The notes under the pieces were generated by a model that saw only the letters and a list, made by a program, of their open reading frames with translations, did no database searches and was not told the origin of the DNA. Of a DNA stretch of 14,686 nucleotides, positions 1 to 6,358 are shown one piece after another; within the stretch, counting starts at the first letter, position 1, and every line of letters begins with the position of its first letter. A program made the position numbers and the translations under genes. Source of the DNA: JAHEAO01 sp037968535 (lineage in GTDB: Bacteria > Pseudomonadota > Alphaproteobacteria > Rhodobacterales > Rhodobacteraceae); contig JBBKVT010000029.1 of assembly GCA_037968535.1 (NCBI GenBank), positions 1-14,686 of the forward strand, written 5' to 3'.

Positions 1-4
1 GCCG

Positions 5-691
5 TCACCTGATGCGGCGCCACGCCACGACGCGCGCCTTGTAGCCCTTGGCATCGGATCGGTCGATTATTCCTGCAAGCTCACCCGCATCGCCAAGCGT
101 CTCTTTCAGCAGGTCGCAAAGTGCCGGCAGTGTCGCGCCGAACGGGTCCAGCGCATTCGCGGAATCCGGTGAATGACCGCGGGTATGATCCAGCAACATC
201 AAGCCACCGATCTTCAGGGATTTGTGCCACGCCGAGAACGCTCTGGCCGGCTCGATCGCGTGATCCCATGAATTCGAGTAAACGAAATCCGCACGGGCGT
301 CCCAGTCCGGATTCTCGTCGTGGAAATCCCATCGCACCGTGTCCGGAAACTGGTCGGCGGTGTCCGAAATTTCCGTGCCGATCACGTCAGGGGAGCCGTT
401 CAGGTGCTTTCGGAACCACGCCTGTTCCGAACCCCGCCGGGTGCCGTGACACAGCCCAAACGACATCTGGTCGAATGTCCCGTTCAGGTAATCAGCCAGC
501 GCCTCGACATGGCTTTCCTTCACAAATTGTTTTTTCAGCTTGGCCTTGTTTCCGGCGATCTGGACGTTGCGATAAGTCTCGTAATCGGGAAATTCGTGCA
601 CAACGAACCCGTCGCCCTCGACCCGCTTGGCATTGGACTGTTCTTCGGCAGCCTTGATGGCCAGTTTGAAAATGCCGGGTTTCTTGTCCAT
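5..691 (-). CDS. Class I SAM-dependent methyltransferase-like protein
   Basis: A 228-residue soluble protein with the alternating strand/helix pattern of a Rossmann-like methyltransferase. The glycine-rich loop is non-canonical (GLCHGTRRGSE, about residues 79-89). It is followed by VIGTEIS, in which the acidic residue would contact the SAM ribose, then WDFHD, DFVYSNSWDHA in the motif IV region, and GGLMLLDHT as the post-motif strand. No substrate can be read from the sequence; small-molecule, sugar and lipid acceptors are all possible. The ATG is preceded by GAGGG with a 7-nt spacer. It lies downstream of rpsO on the same strand, but the rpsO terminator separates them, so it probably has its own promoter in 692-920. 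The fold assignment is an inference from motifs and is fairly secure; the function is unknown. Confidence 0.7.
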   Translation of the reverse strand: MDKKPGIFKLAIKAAEEQSNAKRVEGDGFVVHEFPDYETYRNVQIAGNKAKLKKQFVKESHVEALADYLNGTFDQMSFGLCHGTRRGSEQAWFRKHLNGSPDVIGTEISDTADQFPDTVRWDFHDENPDWDARADFVYSNSWDHAIEPARAFSAWHKSLKIGGLMLLDHTRGHSPDSANALDPFGATLPALCDLLKETLGDAGELAGIIDRSDAKGYKARVVAWRRIR

Positions 692-832
692 TCTGCGGCC
701 CTCGCTCGGTTGCCCATGCGTCAGATAACAGAACCCCGGATCGTAGCAAGCTTGCAGCGCGCTGATCGAGAATGGGCCGCTTCTAGTTGCGGCGACTCCT
801 CACCCCACGCCACACGATGTGCCATACACTTT

Positions 833-860
833 GCAGACAACTCGCAGACGCGTTGCAGAC
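833..860. repeat. Three GCAGAC direct repeats at 11-bp period
   Basis: GCAGAC occurs at 833-838, 844-849 and 855-860, with 5-nt spacers, so the copies lie on about the same face of the helix. On the minus strand this reads GTCTGC three times, directly downstream of TTGACA (863-868). The repeats sit 142-170 bp upstream of the methyltransferase start, in the non-coding stretch 692-920, where I see nothing else of note. A regulator binding array is possible; chance is not excluded. Confidence 0.4.
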
Positions 861-920
861 CCTGTCAAACCGTTGATTTCAAGCGGCTAACACATATTTT
901 CAAGCAGCGCTGGCACACAT

Positions 921-948
921 AAAAAAACGCGCCCCAAAAGGGCGCGTT
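921..948 (-). terminator. Rho-independent terminator of rpsO
   Basis: Read on the minus strand, a perfect 9-bp GC-rich stem (AACGCGCCC / GGGCGCGTT, arms 940-948 and 926-934) with a 5-nt loop runs into seven T residues (921-927). It lies 30 bp beyond the rpsO stop codon. The T tract is only on the minus-strand side, so it terminates rpsO transcription and not plus-strand transcription. Confidence 0.92.
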
Positions 949-977
949 CCGGTCATTCAGACTTTGGCAGGGGCGCG

Positions 978-1247
978 TTACCGGCGCAGGCCCAGACGCT
1001 CGATCAGCGACTGGTAGCGGGCCTCGTCCCTGGTCTTTACATAGTCCAGAAGCTTGCGGCGCTGTGCGACCATCATCAACAGACCACGGCGCGAATGATT
1101 GTCTTTCTTGTGGGTCTTGAAGTGCTCTGTAAGCGTCGCAATCCGCGATGACAGAACCGCCACCTGAACTTCCGGCGACCCGGTGTCGCCCTCTTTCGTG
1201 CCGTATTCTTTCATCAGGCGCTGTTTTTCTTCAACCGTAATCGACAT
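978..1247 (-). CDS. rpsO: 30S ribosomal protein S15
   Basis: An 89-residue protein, the standard S15 length, which binds 16S rRNA in the central domain and helps form the platform of the small subunit. Family motifs are clear: YGTKEGDTGSPEVQVA near the N-terminus, LTEHFKTHKKDNHSRRGL in the middle and a basic end with RYQSLIERLGLR. The ATG has a strong Shine-Dalgarno AAGGAG (1254-1259) with a 6-nt spacer. A strong terminator follows. In many alphaproteobacteria rpsO is flanked by truB upstream and pnp downstream. Here an accessory block separates it from truB, and the next gene after the terminator is a methyltransferase, not pnp. Confidence 0.98.
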   Translation of the reverse strand: MSITVEEKQRLMKEYGTKEGDTGSPEVQVAVLSSRIATLTEHFKTHKKDNHSRRGLLMMVAQRRKLLDYVKTRDEARYQSLIERLGLRR

Positions 1248-1300
1248 CTGGGTCTCCTTTTCAAATCAAAGGGTTAATGGCGCAGGCCGGGATGTCGTCC

Positions 1301-1329
1301 AGCTAGGCCCATGGAGATTGTCCTGCCAA
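1301..1329 (-). promoter_or_regulatory. Candidate rpsO promoter
   Basis: In the 137-bp gap upstream of rpsO, the minus strand reads TTGGCA (1324-1329), a 17-bp spacer and CTAGCT (1301-1306), which places the start of transcription near 1294. The -35 matches well and the -10 is weak. No terminator was seen after the upstream DUF5665 gene, so read-through is also possible. Confidence 0.22.
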
Positions 1330-1384
1330 TTTCACGGCGAGGATGCGGGCGTATAGGGGATAACGGGTGGAAAGAAAAGCCAAT

Positions 1385-1663
1385 TCAGTCGATAGTGTCC
1401 TGGATCTGCTCGGCGATCTGGTTTGCCCACTCGCCGATGATCGGAACGAAGTTGACGAAGGACAGAATGAAGACAAGCAGCGACACCAGCAGCGTCGCCC
1501 CGACCACCGTGCCCAGACCCATCGCAAGCCCGCGCAGAAACTGGTACCACATAAGCCGCCGGATCGAATTGTGAACCCGGATGAACTTGTGCGAATTCAG
1601 TTTCTCCAGCTCGCGGCGCAGACCCGCGATATCGGACTGACGGTTGGTTGGGATCTTGGTCAT
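1385..1663 (-). CDS. DUF5665-type small membrane protein
   Basis: A 92-residue protein starting MTKIPTNRQSD. It has a short charged N-terminal helix (LRRELEKLNSHKFIRVHNS), then a conserved amphipathic segment RRLMWYQFLRGLAMGLGT and one long hydrophobic stretch (about residues 54-74), ending in an amphipathic tail. This pattern matches the DUF5665 family, whose function is not known. The start at 1663 is preferred over a longer ORF beginning at 1711 because AGGAG lies 4 nt upstream. That Shine-Dalgarno is built into the TAG stop of the upstream hydrolase gene, so the two are probably translationally coupled. One transmembrane helix, possibly a hairpin, is inferred. Confidence 0.8.
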   Translation of the reverse strand: MTKIPTNRQSDIAGLRRELEKLNSHKFIRVHNSIRRLMWYQFLRGLAMGLGTVVGATLLVSLLVFILSFVNFVPIIGEWANQIAEQIQDTID

Positions 1664-1670
1664 AGTGCTC

Positions 1671-2600
1671 CTATGCCAGATTCGCGTTCTCTGGTAAATA
1701 CTCGTTATCATTAAGGAAAAACGGCAGAAACGCGTCGATGACAGCGGCAGAATTCTCTTCCATCACAAAGTGCCCGCTGTCGCAACTGGCGTCGGTTACA
1801 TGGTCGGCCCAAGCCCTCCAAAACTTCGCAGGATCGCCGGTCTGTGCCGGAAATCCGTCTTTCGCCCAAAGGAAATGCAACCGCGCCCGGATCCTTCGCC
1901 CCGCCGCCCGATCGGCGTCATCCAACGCCCTGTCAAAGCTTGCTCCGGCTCGGTAATCGGCACACATCGCGGCGACCCGGGCAGGCTGCGACGCTTGCGC
2001 GCGGTAACGCGCCAAAGCGTCCGCGGCAAAGACCGAAAGCGATCGCGCCTTTGTCCAGGCGGCGAGCGTCCATTCCAGATAGGCTACCGGATCGGCATTG
2101 ATCATCCGCTCAGGCAGCGGGCTGGGTTGGGCGAGGAAGGTCCAGTGATAGGCCTTCAGCGCCAGATCCGCGTTCCATGACGCCCAGAAATCGCCGGTCG
2201 GTACGATCTCGATGATTCCAAGTTTATCGACCAGTTCCGGCGCATCCAGCGCCAGTCGGTACGCCACGCGCCCGCCTCGATCGTGTCCCAACACATGCGC
2301 CGAGTTCAGCCCGAAATGCGCCAGAACAGCAGCAATATCGCGCGCCATCTGCCGCTTCGAATAGACCGAGTGGTTGGCGTCGTCGATCGGCGCATCGCTG
2401 TCGCCATAGCCGCGCAAATCTGGAATAAGTACCTGAAAATGCTGCGCCAATTCTGGCGCGACGCGGGACCAGCACAGGTGATTTTCGGGGTATCCATGCA
2501 GCAAGACCAGCGGCGGACCTTCTCCGCCGCGATGCACGGAAAGCTCAACGCCGTCCCCCGGCACTTTCAGTTTCTCAAATCCGTCAATCCCGGAAATCAC
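1671..2600 (-). CDS. Alpha/beta hydrolase, fluoroacetate/haloacetate dehalogenase-like
   Basis: A 309-residue alpha/beta-hydrolase. Residues characterised in fluoroacetate dehalogenases can be recognised: the nucleophile motif HDRGGR (D107, with carboxylate-binding R108 and R111), the halide pocket YHW (H152, W153) with Tyr in DYRAG (Y216), and the catalytic His in SGHF (H277). The oxyanion-side motif HGYPEN and LRGYGDSDAP are also present. The triad-acid position, Asp in the known enzymes (LDILPT), is Glu131 here (IEIVPT). The likely reaction is hydrolytic dehalogenation of a 2-haloacid or hydrolysis of a related small substrate; epoxide hydrolases share the fold but have different pocket residues. 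The GTG start at 2600 follows AAGGAG with a 9-nt spacer and gives the usual family length; the ATG at 2810 would add 70 unrelated residues. It is coupled to the DUF5665 gene downstream. Confidence 0.85.
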   Translation of the reverse strand: MISGIDGFEKLKVPGDGVELSVHRGGEGPPLVLLHGYPENHLCWSRVAPELAQHFQVLIPDLRGYGDSDAPIDDANHSVYSKRQMARDIAAVLAHFGLNSAHVLGHDRGGRVAYRLALDAPELVDKLGIIEIVPTGDFWASWNADLALKAYHWTFLAQPSPLPERMINADPVAYLEWTLAAWTKARSLSVFAADALARYRAQASQPARVAAMCADYRAGASFDRALDDADRAAGRRIRARLHFLWAKDGFPAQTGDPAKFWRAWADHVTDASCDSGHFVMEENSAAVIDAFLPFFLNDNEYLPENANLA

Positions 2601-2609
2601 GCAAACGAA

Positions 2610-2615
2610 CTCCTT
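2610..2615 (-). promoter_or_regulatory. Shine-Dalgarno fixing the hydrolase GTG start
   Basis: The minus strand reads AAGGAG here, nine bases before GTG at 2600. No in-frame ATG lies close by, and homology to other dehalogenases begins just after this GTG (IDGFEKLKV), so this site decides the start. Confidence 0.65.
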
Positions 2616-2734
2616 GCCTGTCTGGGATAAGGATAGTCGTTGGATCGCATTTAGAAAGATTTGTCCGCACTTGAAGCGATGTTGCCAAGATGTTCCGTGG
2701 TATGACCGTGCCGGGATATGTGAAAGGTGCGGGA

Positions 2735-3520
2735 ATGCTTTATGCGATGTTGCTGTTGGGATTGATCCCCGCTGTGCTCTTGCCCGATTTCCTGTCGACG
2801 CAGGACGCATCGCCCGAGAATGGCGATGAACCCGTCCACTCGCCCGATAACACCGTCGATCTCCTTGACGACCCCGATGAAACCGGGCGGGAGATACCGC
2901 TGGAACCGGTGATCGAAGACGATGAAGCAGGCGAAGAAGGCGCTGACGAACTGGTCTTGCAGCCCATCGTGGAAGACGATTTGCCAGAGGCCGAGGTGAC
3001 AGTCCTTTACCCGGTTATAGAAGATGATCTGCCGTCTCCGACGCCGCCGGGCGATCCAGAGGACGCGCTCGCCCCGGTGGTAGAGGATGACATCGATCAG
3101 GGCTATTCCGACCCGCCCGCCGAAGATGTCCTGCAGCCGGTGATAGAGGACGACATCGCAGGCGAAGGGTCAACGGACCAGCCATTGCCACCAGTGATAG
3201 AAGACGACGTGGCCGCCACAGACACGGCGGCGCCACAGGTGGAGGACGACGAACCGTCAACGTCTGAAGCGTGGTTGGACGCCAGCGATCTTGCCGCGGG
3301 AAGTTATGCCGAAATTGAAGGGTTCGAGGTCGGTACTGACGTCCTGCGGATCTCACTCGATCAAGATCACGGTCTGCCGCATCTCGATGTCGATGTCGAA
3401 TTGGCCGCGAATGGAACCGACACCGAAGTGCTGATCGGCGACACTCTGTTCGCGACGATTCTCGATGCAACCGGCGTGTCGCCACAGGATATCATCGTTC
3501 AGATTCAAAGGATTCACTAG
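2735..3520 (+). CDS. Membrane-anchored protein with acidic PVIEDD repeats
   Basis: A 261-residue protein I cannot assign to a named family. Residues 1-20 (MLYAMLLLGLIPAVLLPDF) form one hydrophobic segment, probably a signal anchor. Residues 26-175 contain 50 Asp/Glu, one Arg and no Lys, organised as seven degenerate units around L-x-P-V-I-E-D-D, separated by Pro/Gly/Ser-rich linkers. The C-terminal 80 residues (IEGFEVGTDVLRISLD, then DTEVLIGDTLFATIL) look like a compact beta-rich domain, resembling by eye the end modules of rhodobacterial Ca-binding or type I-secreted proteins. The start at 2735 has AAAGG 7 nt upstream; in-frame ATGs at 2690 and 2702 lack a good Shine-Dalgarno. It is alone on the plus strand, divergent from the hydrolase, and its last 29 bp overlap the end of the DUF1643 gene. 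An envelope cation-binding role is inference only. Confidence 0.75.
   Translation: MLYAMLLLGLIPAVLLPDFLSTQDASPENGDEPVHSPDNTVDLLDDPDETGREIPLEPVIEDDEAGEEGADELVLQPIVEDDLPEAEVTVLYPVIEDDLPSPTPPGDPEDALAPVVEDDIDQGYSDPPAEDVLQPVIEDDIAGEGSTDQPLPPVIEDDVAATDTAAPQVEDDEPSTSEAWLDASDLAAGSYAEIEGFEVGTDVLRISLDQDHGLPHLDVDVELAANGTDTEVLIGDTLFATILDATGVSPQDIIVQIQRIH
2900..3250 (+). repeat. Seven in-frame acidic coding repeats
   Basis: Seven units with consensus L-x-P-[VI]-[IV]-E-D-D. The EDD cores begin at residues 61, 80, 96, 117, 138, 156 and 170 of the 261-residue protein, at spacings of 19, 16, 21, 21, 18 and 14 residues; the last unit (APQVEDD) is the most degenerate. The DNA of the units differs at many third positions (for example GTGATCGAAGACGAT, GTTATAGAAGATGAT and GTGGTAGAGGATGAC). 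The array is therefore kept at the protein level and is not a recent tandem duplication. Confidence 0.88.
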
Positions 3521-4025
3521 CCTGCCAGGGTATCGGCTGTTGGTGATAGCCGATATAAAGCGGATGCTTCGGGTGGCCCGCCTGCGTCAGACCAAGGCTG
3601 AACAGACCTTTACCTGCCCGCCGCAGCAATGCCTCGACCGCGCGCCCACGATCCAGATGCGCGCCATGGGTGCCCCACGCGCAGATCACCTGATCCGCCC
3701 AGTCCAGCGCTGCCAGAATCGCGCGGTCATTCTCGGATCCGACCGGATCGGCAGACGCGCGCATCGACTTCGGGTCGGTGTCCCGCCAGGCAAAAATGTT
3801 CGTCACCTGAAATGCCCCGAACCCCAACGCACGGGCACGCCGCTCGCACCGCTCGACAGTAGGATCGTTCTGGATTTCCGTCGCGGTGGATGGGTTCAAC
3901 ATGATGAAGGCAACCCGCCGCCCGCTGTGGTCCCAGGTTCGGGTAAGACTGTAGCGGTACCGCTCGCAGTCCGAATATTCCGCGACGCTGGCAGCATCGC
4001 CTTTCTGATGGCTTCGCAGGATCAT
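3492..4025 (-). CDS. DUF1643 domain-containing protein
   Basis: A 177-residue protein with clear DUF1643 motifs: CERYRYSLTRTWD, IMLNPSTATEIQNDPTVERC, TNIFAWRDTDP, ICAWGTHG and GHPKHPLYI. The family has no established biochemical function; it is widespread in bacteria and some phages. The start at 4025 (MILRSHQKGD) begins where the family homology begins. The ORF is open further upstream, but that extension would run into truB. No strong Shine-Dalgarno is visible, and the gene lies 46 nt after the truB stop, so it may be translated from the rbfA-truB transcript. The final residues (SESFESER) look like an extra tail, and the coding sequence overlaps the end of the opposing acidic-repeat gene by 29 bp. 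Confidence 0.88.
   Translation of the reverse strand: MILRSHQKGDAASVAEYSDCERYRYSLTRTWDHSGRRVAFIMLNPSTATEIQNDPTVERCERRARALGFGAFQVTNIFAWRDTDPKSMRASADPVGSENDRAILAALDWADQVICAWGTHGAHLDRGRAVEALLRRAGKGLFSLGLTQAGHPKHPLYIGYHQQPIPWQASESFESER
3531..3555 (+). terminator. Possible hairpin after the acidic-repeat gene
   Basis: TATCGGCT (3531-3538) and AGCCGATA (3548-3555) form a perfect 8-bp stem with a 9-nt loop, 10 bp after the plus-strand stop codon. There is no T tract after it. It lies inside the DUF1643 coding region, so it may simply be coding sequence. Confidence 0.25.
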
Positions 4026-4071
4026 GTGCAGGTTTTGCCGTTTCCGACCGATTGGTGCAAGGCCGCAACTC

Positions 4072-4977
4072 TCAATGATTGAAGACCCGTCCGGGGTGCA
4101 ACTCGCCGGCGCGGTAGACGCCGATCGCAACCGCCTTGCCGTCAAGCGAAGCCCAGACCTCGTCGCCATATTTCGCGTCCGAGGTCAGCACCATGCCGGG
4201 ATTCCCGTGGCGCAACCGCGTTGCCGCTTCTACCGTGCATCGCAGTTCAGGCAAGTCGACAAGCCCGGTCTCGACCGGCAAAAGGAAACCGTCGAGTTCC
4301 GGCGATTTCGCCTTGCTCTGCAAGGTCTCCATCGTGATTCCGTCTTCCGCATTGAACGGACCCGACCAGATACGCCGCAGGCTTTGCACATGGGCGTGAC
4401 AGCCCAAAGCCGCGCCAAGATCGCGGGCGATCGAACGCACATAGCCGCCCTTTCCGCAGACCAGTTCCAGTTCCGCATGATCCGGGTCGGGGCGGGCGAC
4501 CAGCGTCAGACTTTCGACCCAAAGTGGTCGCGCCGCAAGATCCAGATCCTCGCCGTCTCGCGCCAGCTTATAGGCCCGCTGACCATCAACCTTGACTGCG
4601 GAAAACTGCGGCGGCACTTGCATGATGTCACCGACAAACTCGCTCAAGGTCGTGCGGATCCGATCGTCGTCGGGCCGCAGATCACTGGTTGCAATGACCG
4701 TGCCGTCAGCGTCGTCGGTGTTGGTCGCCTGTCCGAACCGAACGGTGAAACGGTAGGCTTTCAACGCGTCGGTGATGTAGGGGACGGTCTTCGTCGCTTC
4801 GCCCAGTGCGACCGCCAGAACGCCCGTCGCCTCTGGGTCCAGCGTGCCGGCGTGTCCAGCCTTGTTCGCATCAAAGGCCCATTTCACCTTGTTGACCACC
4901 GCCGCCGAACTCACGCCGGCGGGCTTGTCGACCACCAACCATCCCGAAATGTCACGGCCCTTCTTGCGGCGCCCCAC
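4072..4977 (-). CDS. truB: tRNA pseudouridine(55) synthase TruB
   Basis: A 301-residue pseudouridine synthase that converts U55 in the T-loop of tRNAs. The catalytic motif GHAGTLDPEATGVL contains the nucleophile Asp47. Tyr75 (KAYRFTVRFG), the motif VPPQFSAVKVDGQRAYKLAR (residues 121-140) and the conserved Arg181 in GGYVRSIARDLG are all present, followed by a C-terminal PUA-like region. The start is GTG at 4977, which shares its G with the TAG stop of rbfA (TAGTG), so translation is coupled. This rbfA-truB order is the widely conserved ribosome-maturation arrangement. DUF1643 follows. Confidence 0.97.
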   Translation of the reverse strand: MGRRKKGRDISGWLVVDKPAGVSSAAVVNKVKWAFDANKAGHAGTLDPEATGVLAVALGEATKTVPYITDALKAYRFTVRFGQATNTDDADGTVIATSDLRPDDDRIRTTLSEFVGDIMQVPPQFSAVKVDGQRAYKLARDGEDLDLAARPLWVESLTLVARPDPDHAELELVCGKGGYVRSIARDLGAALGCHAHVQSLRRIWSGPFNAEDGITMETLQSKAKSPELDGFLLPVETGLVDLPELRCTVEAATRLRHGNPGMVLTSDAKYGDEVWASLDGKAVAIGVYRAGELHPGRVFNH

Positions 4978-5384
4978 TAGTCGTCCTCTGCCTTGTCGAT
5001 GTCGCGACGGACATCGTCCTGATCAAATAGCCGCCGGGTCTCGTCCAGCCGGTCGAACGTCTCGTCGATGGCGAATTTGATCTCGGGCGAGAATTTCAAA
5101 GTCAGCTCTTTCGACACCACGCGCCGTATTTCACCCCGGTTGCGGCGCAAGGCGGCCAGTGCCTCGTCTCGCCCCTGCCCGCCAAGCGGCAGCACATAGG
5201 CCGTCGCCACCCGCAAGTCGGGCGACGTTCGAACCTCGCCGACGGTGATCGACATGCGGTTCAGATCCGGGTCATGGATGTCGCCACGCACCAGAATGTC
5301 GGACAGCGTTCGGCGGATCAACTCGCCGACCCGAAGCTGGCGCTGCGAGGGTCCGCGACTTTCATGATGCACGTTCTTTGCCAT
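4977..5384 (-). CDS. rbfA: 30S ribosome-binding factor RbfA
   Basis: A 135-residue KH-type protein that assists 16S rRNA 5'-end maturation and late 30S assembly, important in cold adaptation. Family features: QRQLRVGELIRRTLSDIL at the N-terminus, DPDLNRMSITVGEVRTSPDLRVATAYV in the core and LTLKFSPEIKFAIDETFDR toward the end, with an acidic tail usual in alphaproteobacteria. The ATG at 5384 (MAKNVHHESRG) is chosen over a TTG at 5420 because the extra residues show no family similarity. The Shine-Dalgarno is weak. It is divergent from dapB across a 98-bp gap that must hold both promoters; no strong consensus was found there. Confidence 0.95.
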   Translation of the reverse strand: MAKNVHHESRGPSQRQLRVGELIRRTLSDILVRGDIHDPDLNRMSITVGEVRTSPDLRVATAYVLPLGGQGRDEALAALRRNRGEIRRVVSKELTLKFSPEIKFAIDETFDRLDETRRLFDQDDVRRDIDKAEDD

Positions 5385-5482
5385 GACAGCCCAGATAGGC
5401 CCGAATCCCCGATGCTGCAACCGGGCTTTGCCTAACCGCGATGAAGTAGCTAAACCGGGCCGAAACGGGAAGGAGCTTCGAG

Positions 5483-6295
5483 ATGACCGAACAACCGGGG
5501 ATCGTGGTCACGGGTGCGTCGGGCCGCATGGGGCGGATGCTGATCCGCACGGTGTTAGAGTCCGGCAAGGCGCGGCTGGTCGGCGCGGTCGAGCGTCCGG
5601 GGCATGACTGGATCGGGCAGGATATCGGCACGGCCATGGGCGGGGTCGCGGTCGGACTGACCGTGACCGACGACGCGCTAGAGGTTTTCGCCCATGCCCA
5701 GGCCGTGCTCGATTTCACCGCGCCGGAAGCCACCGTCGAATTCGCCGCCCTTGCAGCACAGACACGTGCCGTCCACGTGATCGGCACCACCGGGCTTTCC
5801 GCTTCTGATCTGAAAAAGCTTTCCGCAGCGGCGCATCACGCGGTGATCGTGCGGGCCGGCAACATGAGCCTCGGGGTCAACCTTCTCGTCAAGCTGACCA
5901 AGATCGTCGCCGCCGCCTTTGATGAGGATTTCGACATCGAGATCGTCGAGGCGCATCACAACCGCAAGGTCGACGCGCCGTCCGGTACCGCCCTGATGCT
6001 GGGCGAAGCCGCAGCCGCGGGACGAGGCGTCGCGCTGGCAGATGTGTCGGATCGCGGACGCGATGGCATGGCCGGCGCACGCAAGCGAGGTGACATCGGC
6101 TTCTCCTCGATCCGCGGCGGCGACATTGTCGGGGAACACGATGTGATATTCGCCGGAGCGGGCGAAAGATTGATCCTGCGGCACATTGCGACCGATCGCA
6201 GCCTGTTCGCCAAGGGCGCTTTGCGCGCGGCGCTTTGGGGGCAGGAGCAAAAGCCGGGTGAATATGATATGTTCGACGTTCTGGGGCTTGAGTGA
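5483..6295 (+). CDS. dapB: 4-hydroxy-tetrahydrodipicolinate reductase
   Basis: A 270-residue cytoplasmic NAD(P)H-dependent reductase of the diaminopimelate/lysine pathway, feeding peptidoglycan and lysine synthesis. The N-terminal nucleotide-binding loop is VTGASGRMGRML (residues 9-20). TTG (102-104) is the conserved cofactor-side turn. The signature EAHHNRKVDAPSGTAL (156-171) carries catalytic H158 and K162 and the substrate-binding loop. The C-terminus ends in the usual MFDVLGL. The length is normal. The ATG has AAGGAG (5470-5475) with a 7-nt spacer. It is transcribed away from rbfA and convergent with the DUF1674 gene; no clear terminator was found in 6296-6358. Confidence 0.97.
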   Translation: MTEQPGIVVTGASGRMGRMLIRTVLESGKARLVGAVERPGHDWIGQDIGTAMGGVAVGLTVTDDALEVFAHAQAVLDFTAPEATVEFAALAAQTRAVHVIGTTGLSASDLKKLSAAAHHAVIVRAGNMSLGVNLLVKLTKIVAAAFDEDFDIEIVEAHHNRKVDAPSGTALMLGEAAAAGRGVALADVSDRGRDGMAGARKRGDIGFSSIRGGDIVGEHDVIFAGAGERLILRHIATDRSLFAKGALRAALWGQEQKPGEYDMFDVLGLE

Positions 6296-6358
6296 TTTGC
6301 GGGCTGTTTTGCCGTGATCTGATTTTTGGCGAAAGAGACCCTGGTCCCGAAAACTGCC

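Noticed and set aside
320..922. 200-codon plus-strand open frame over the methyltransferase gene and the 692-920 gap
   Set aside because: Most of it is antisense to the methyltransferase gene, and no motif is visible in the translation.
2690..2734. Longer start for the acidic-repeat protein (ATG at 2690 or 2702)
   Set aside because: Neither has a good Shine-Dalgarno; ATG at 2735 does and places the hydrophobic segment right at the N-terminus. The longer form is not excluded.
2601..2734. Divergent promoters between the hydrolase and the acidic-repeat gene
   Set aside because: They must exist nearby, but no -35/-10 pair with acceptable spacing stood out on either strand.
2601..2810. N-terminal extension of the hydrolase to the ATG at 2810
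   Set aside because: It adds 70 residues without family similarity, runs into the opposing gene, and a good Shine-Dalgarno supports GTG at 2600.
2900..3250. CRISPR-like or DNA-level tandem repeat
   Set aside because: Units vary in length and in nucleotide sequence; only the encoded amino-acid motif repeats.
4024..4980. 318-codon plus-strand open frame
   Set aside because: It is antisense to truB and the start of the DUF1643 gene; the translation has no recognisable domain and is the usual high-GC shadow.
5419..5460. Direct repeat AACCGGGC twice between rbfA and dapB
   Set aside because: Only 8 bp in a high-GC gap, with no phasing or symmetry to set it apart from chance.
5678..6250. 190-codon minus-strand frame within dapB
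   Set aside because: Antisense to a confidently assigned gene, with low-complexity translation.
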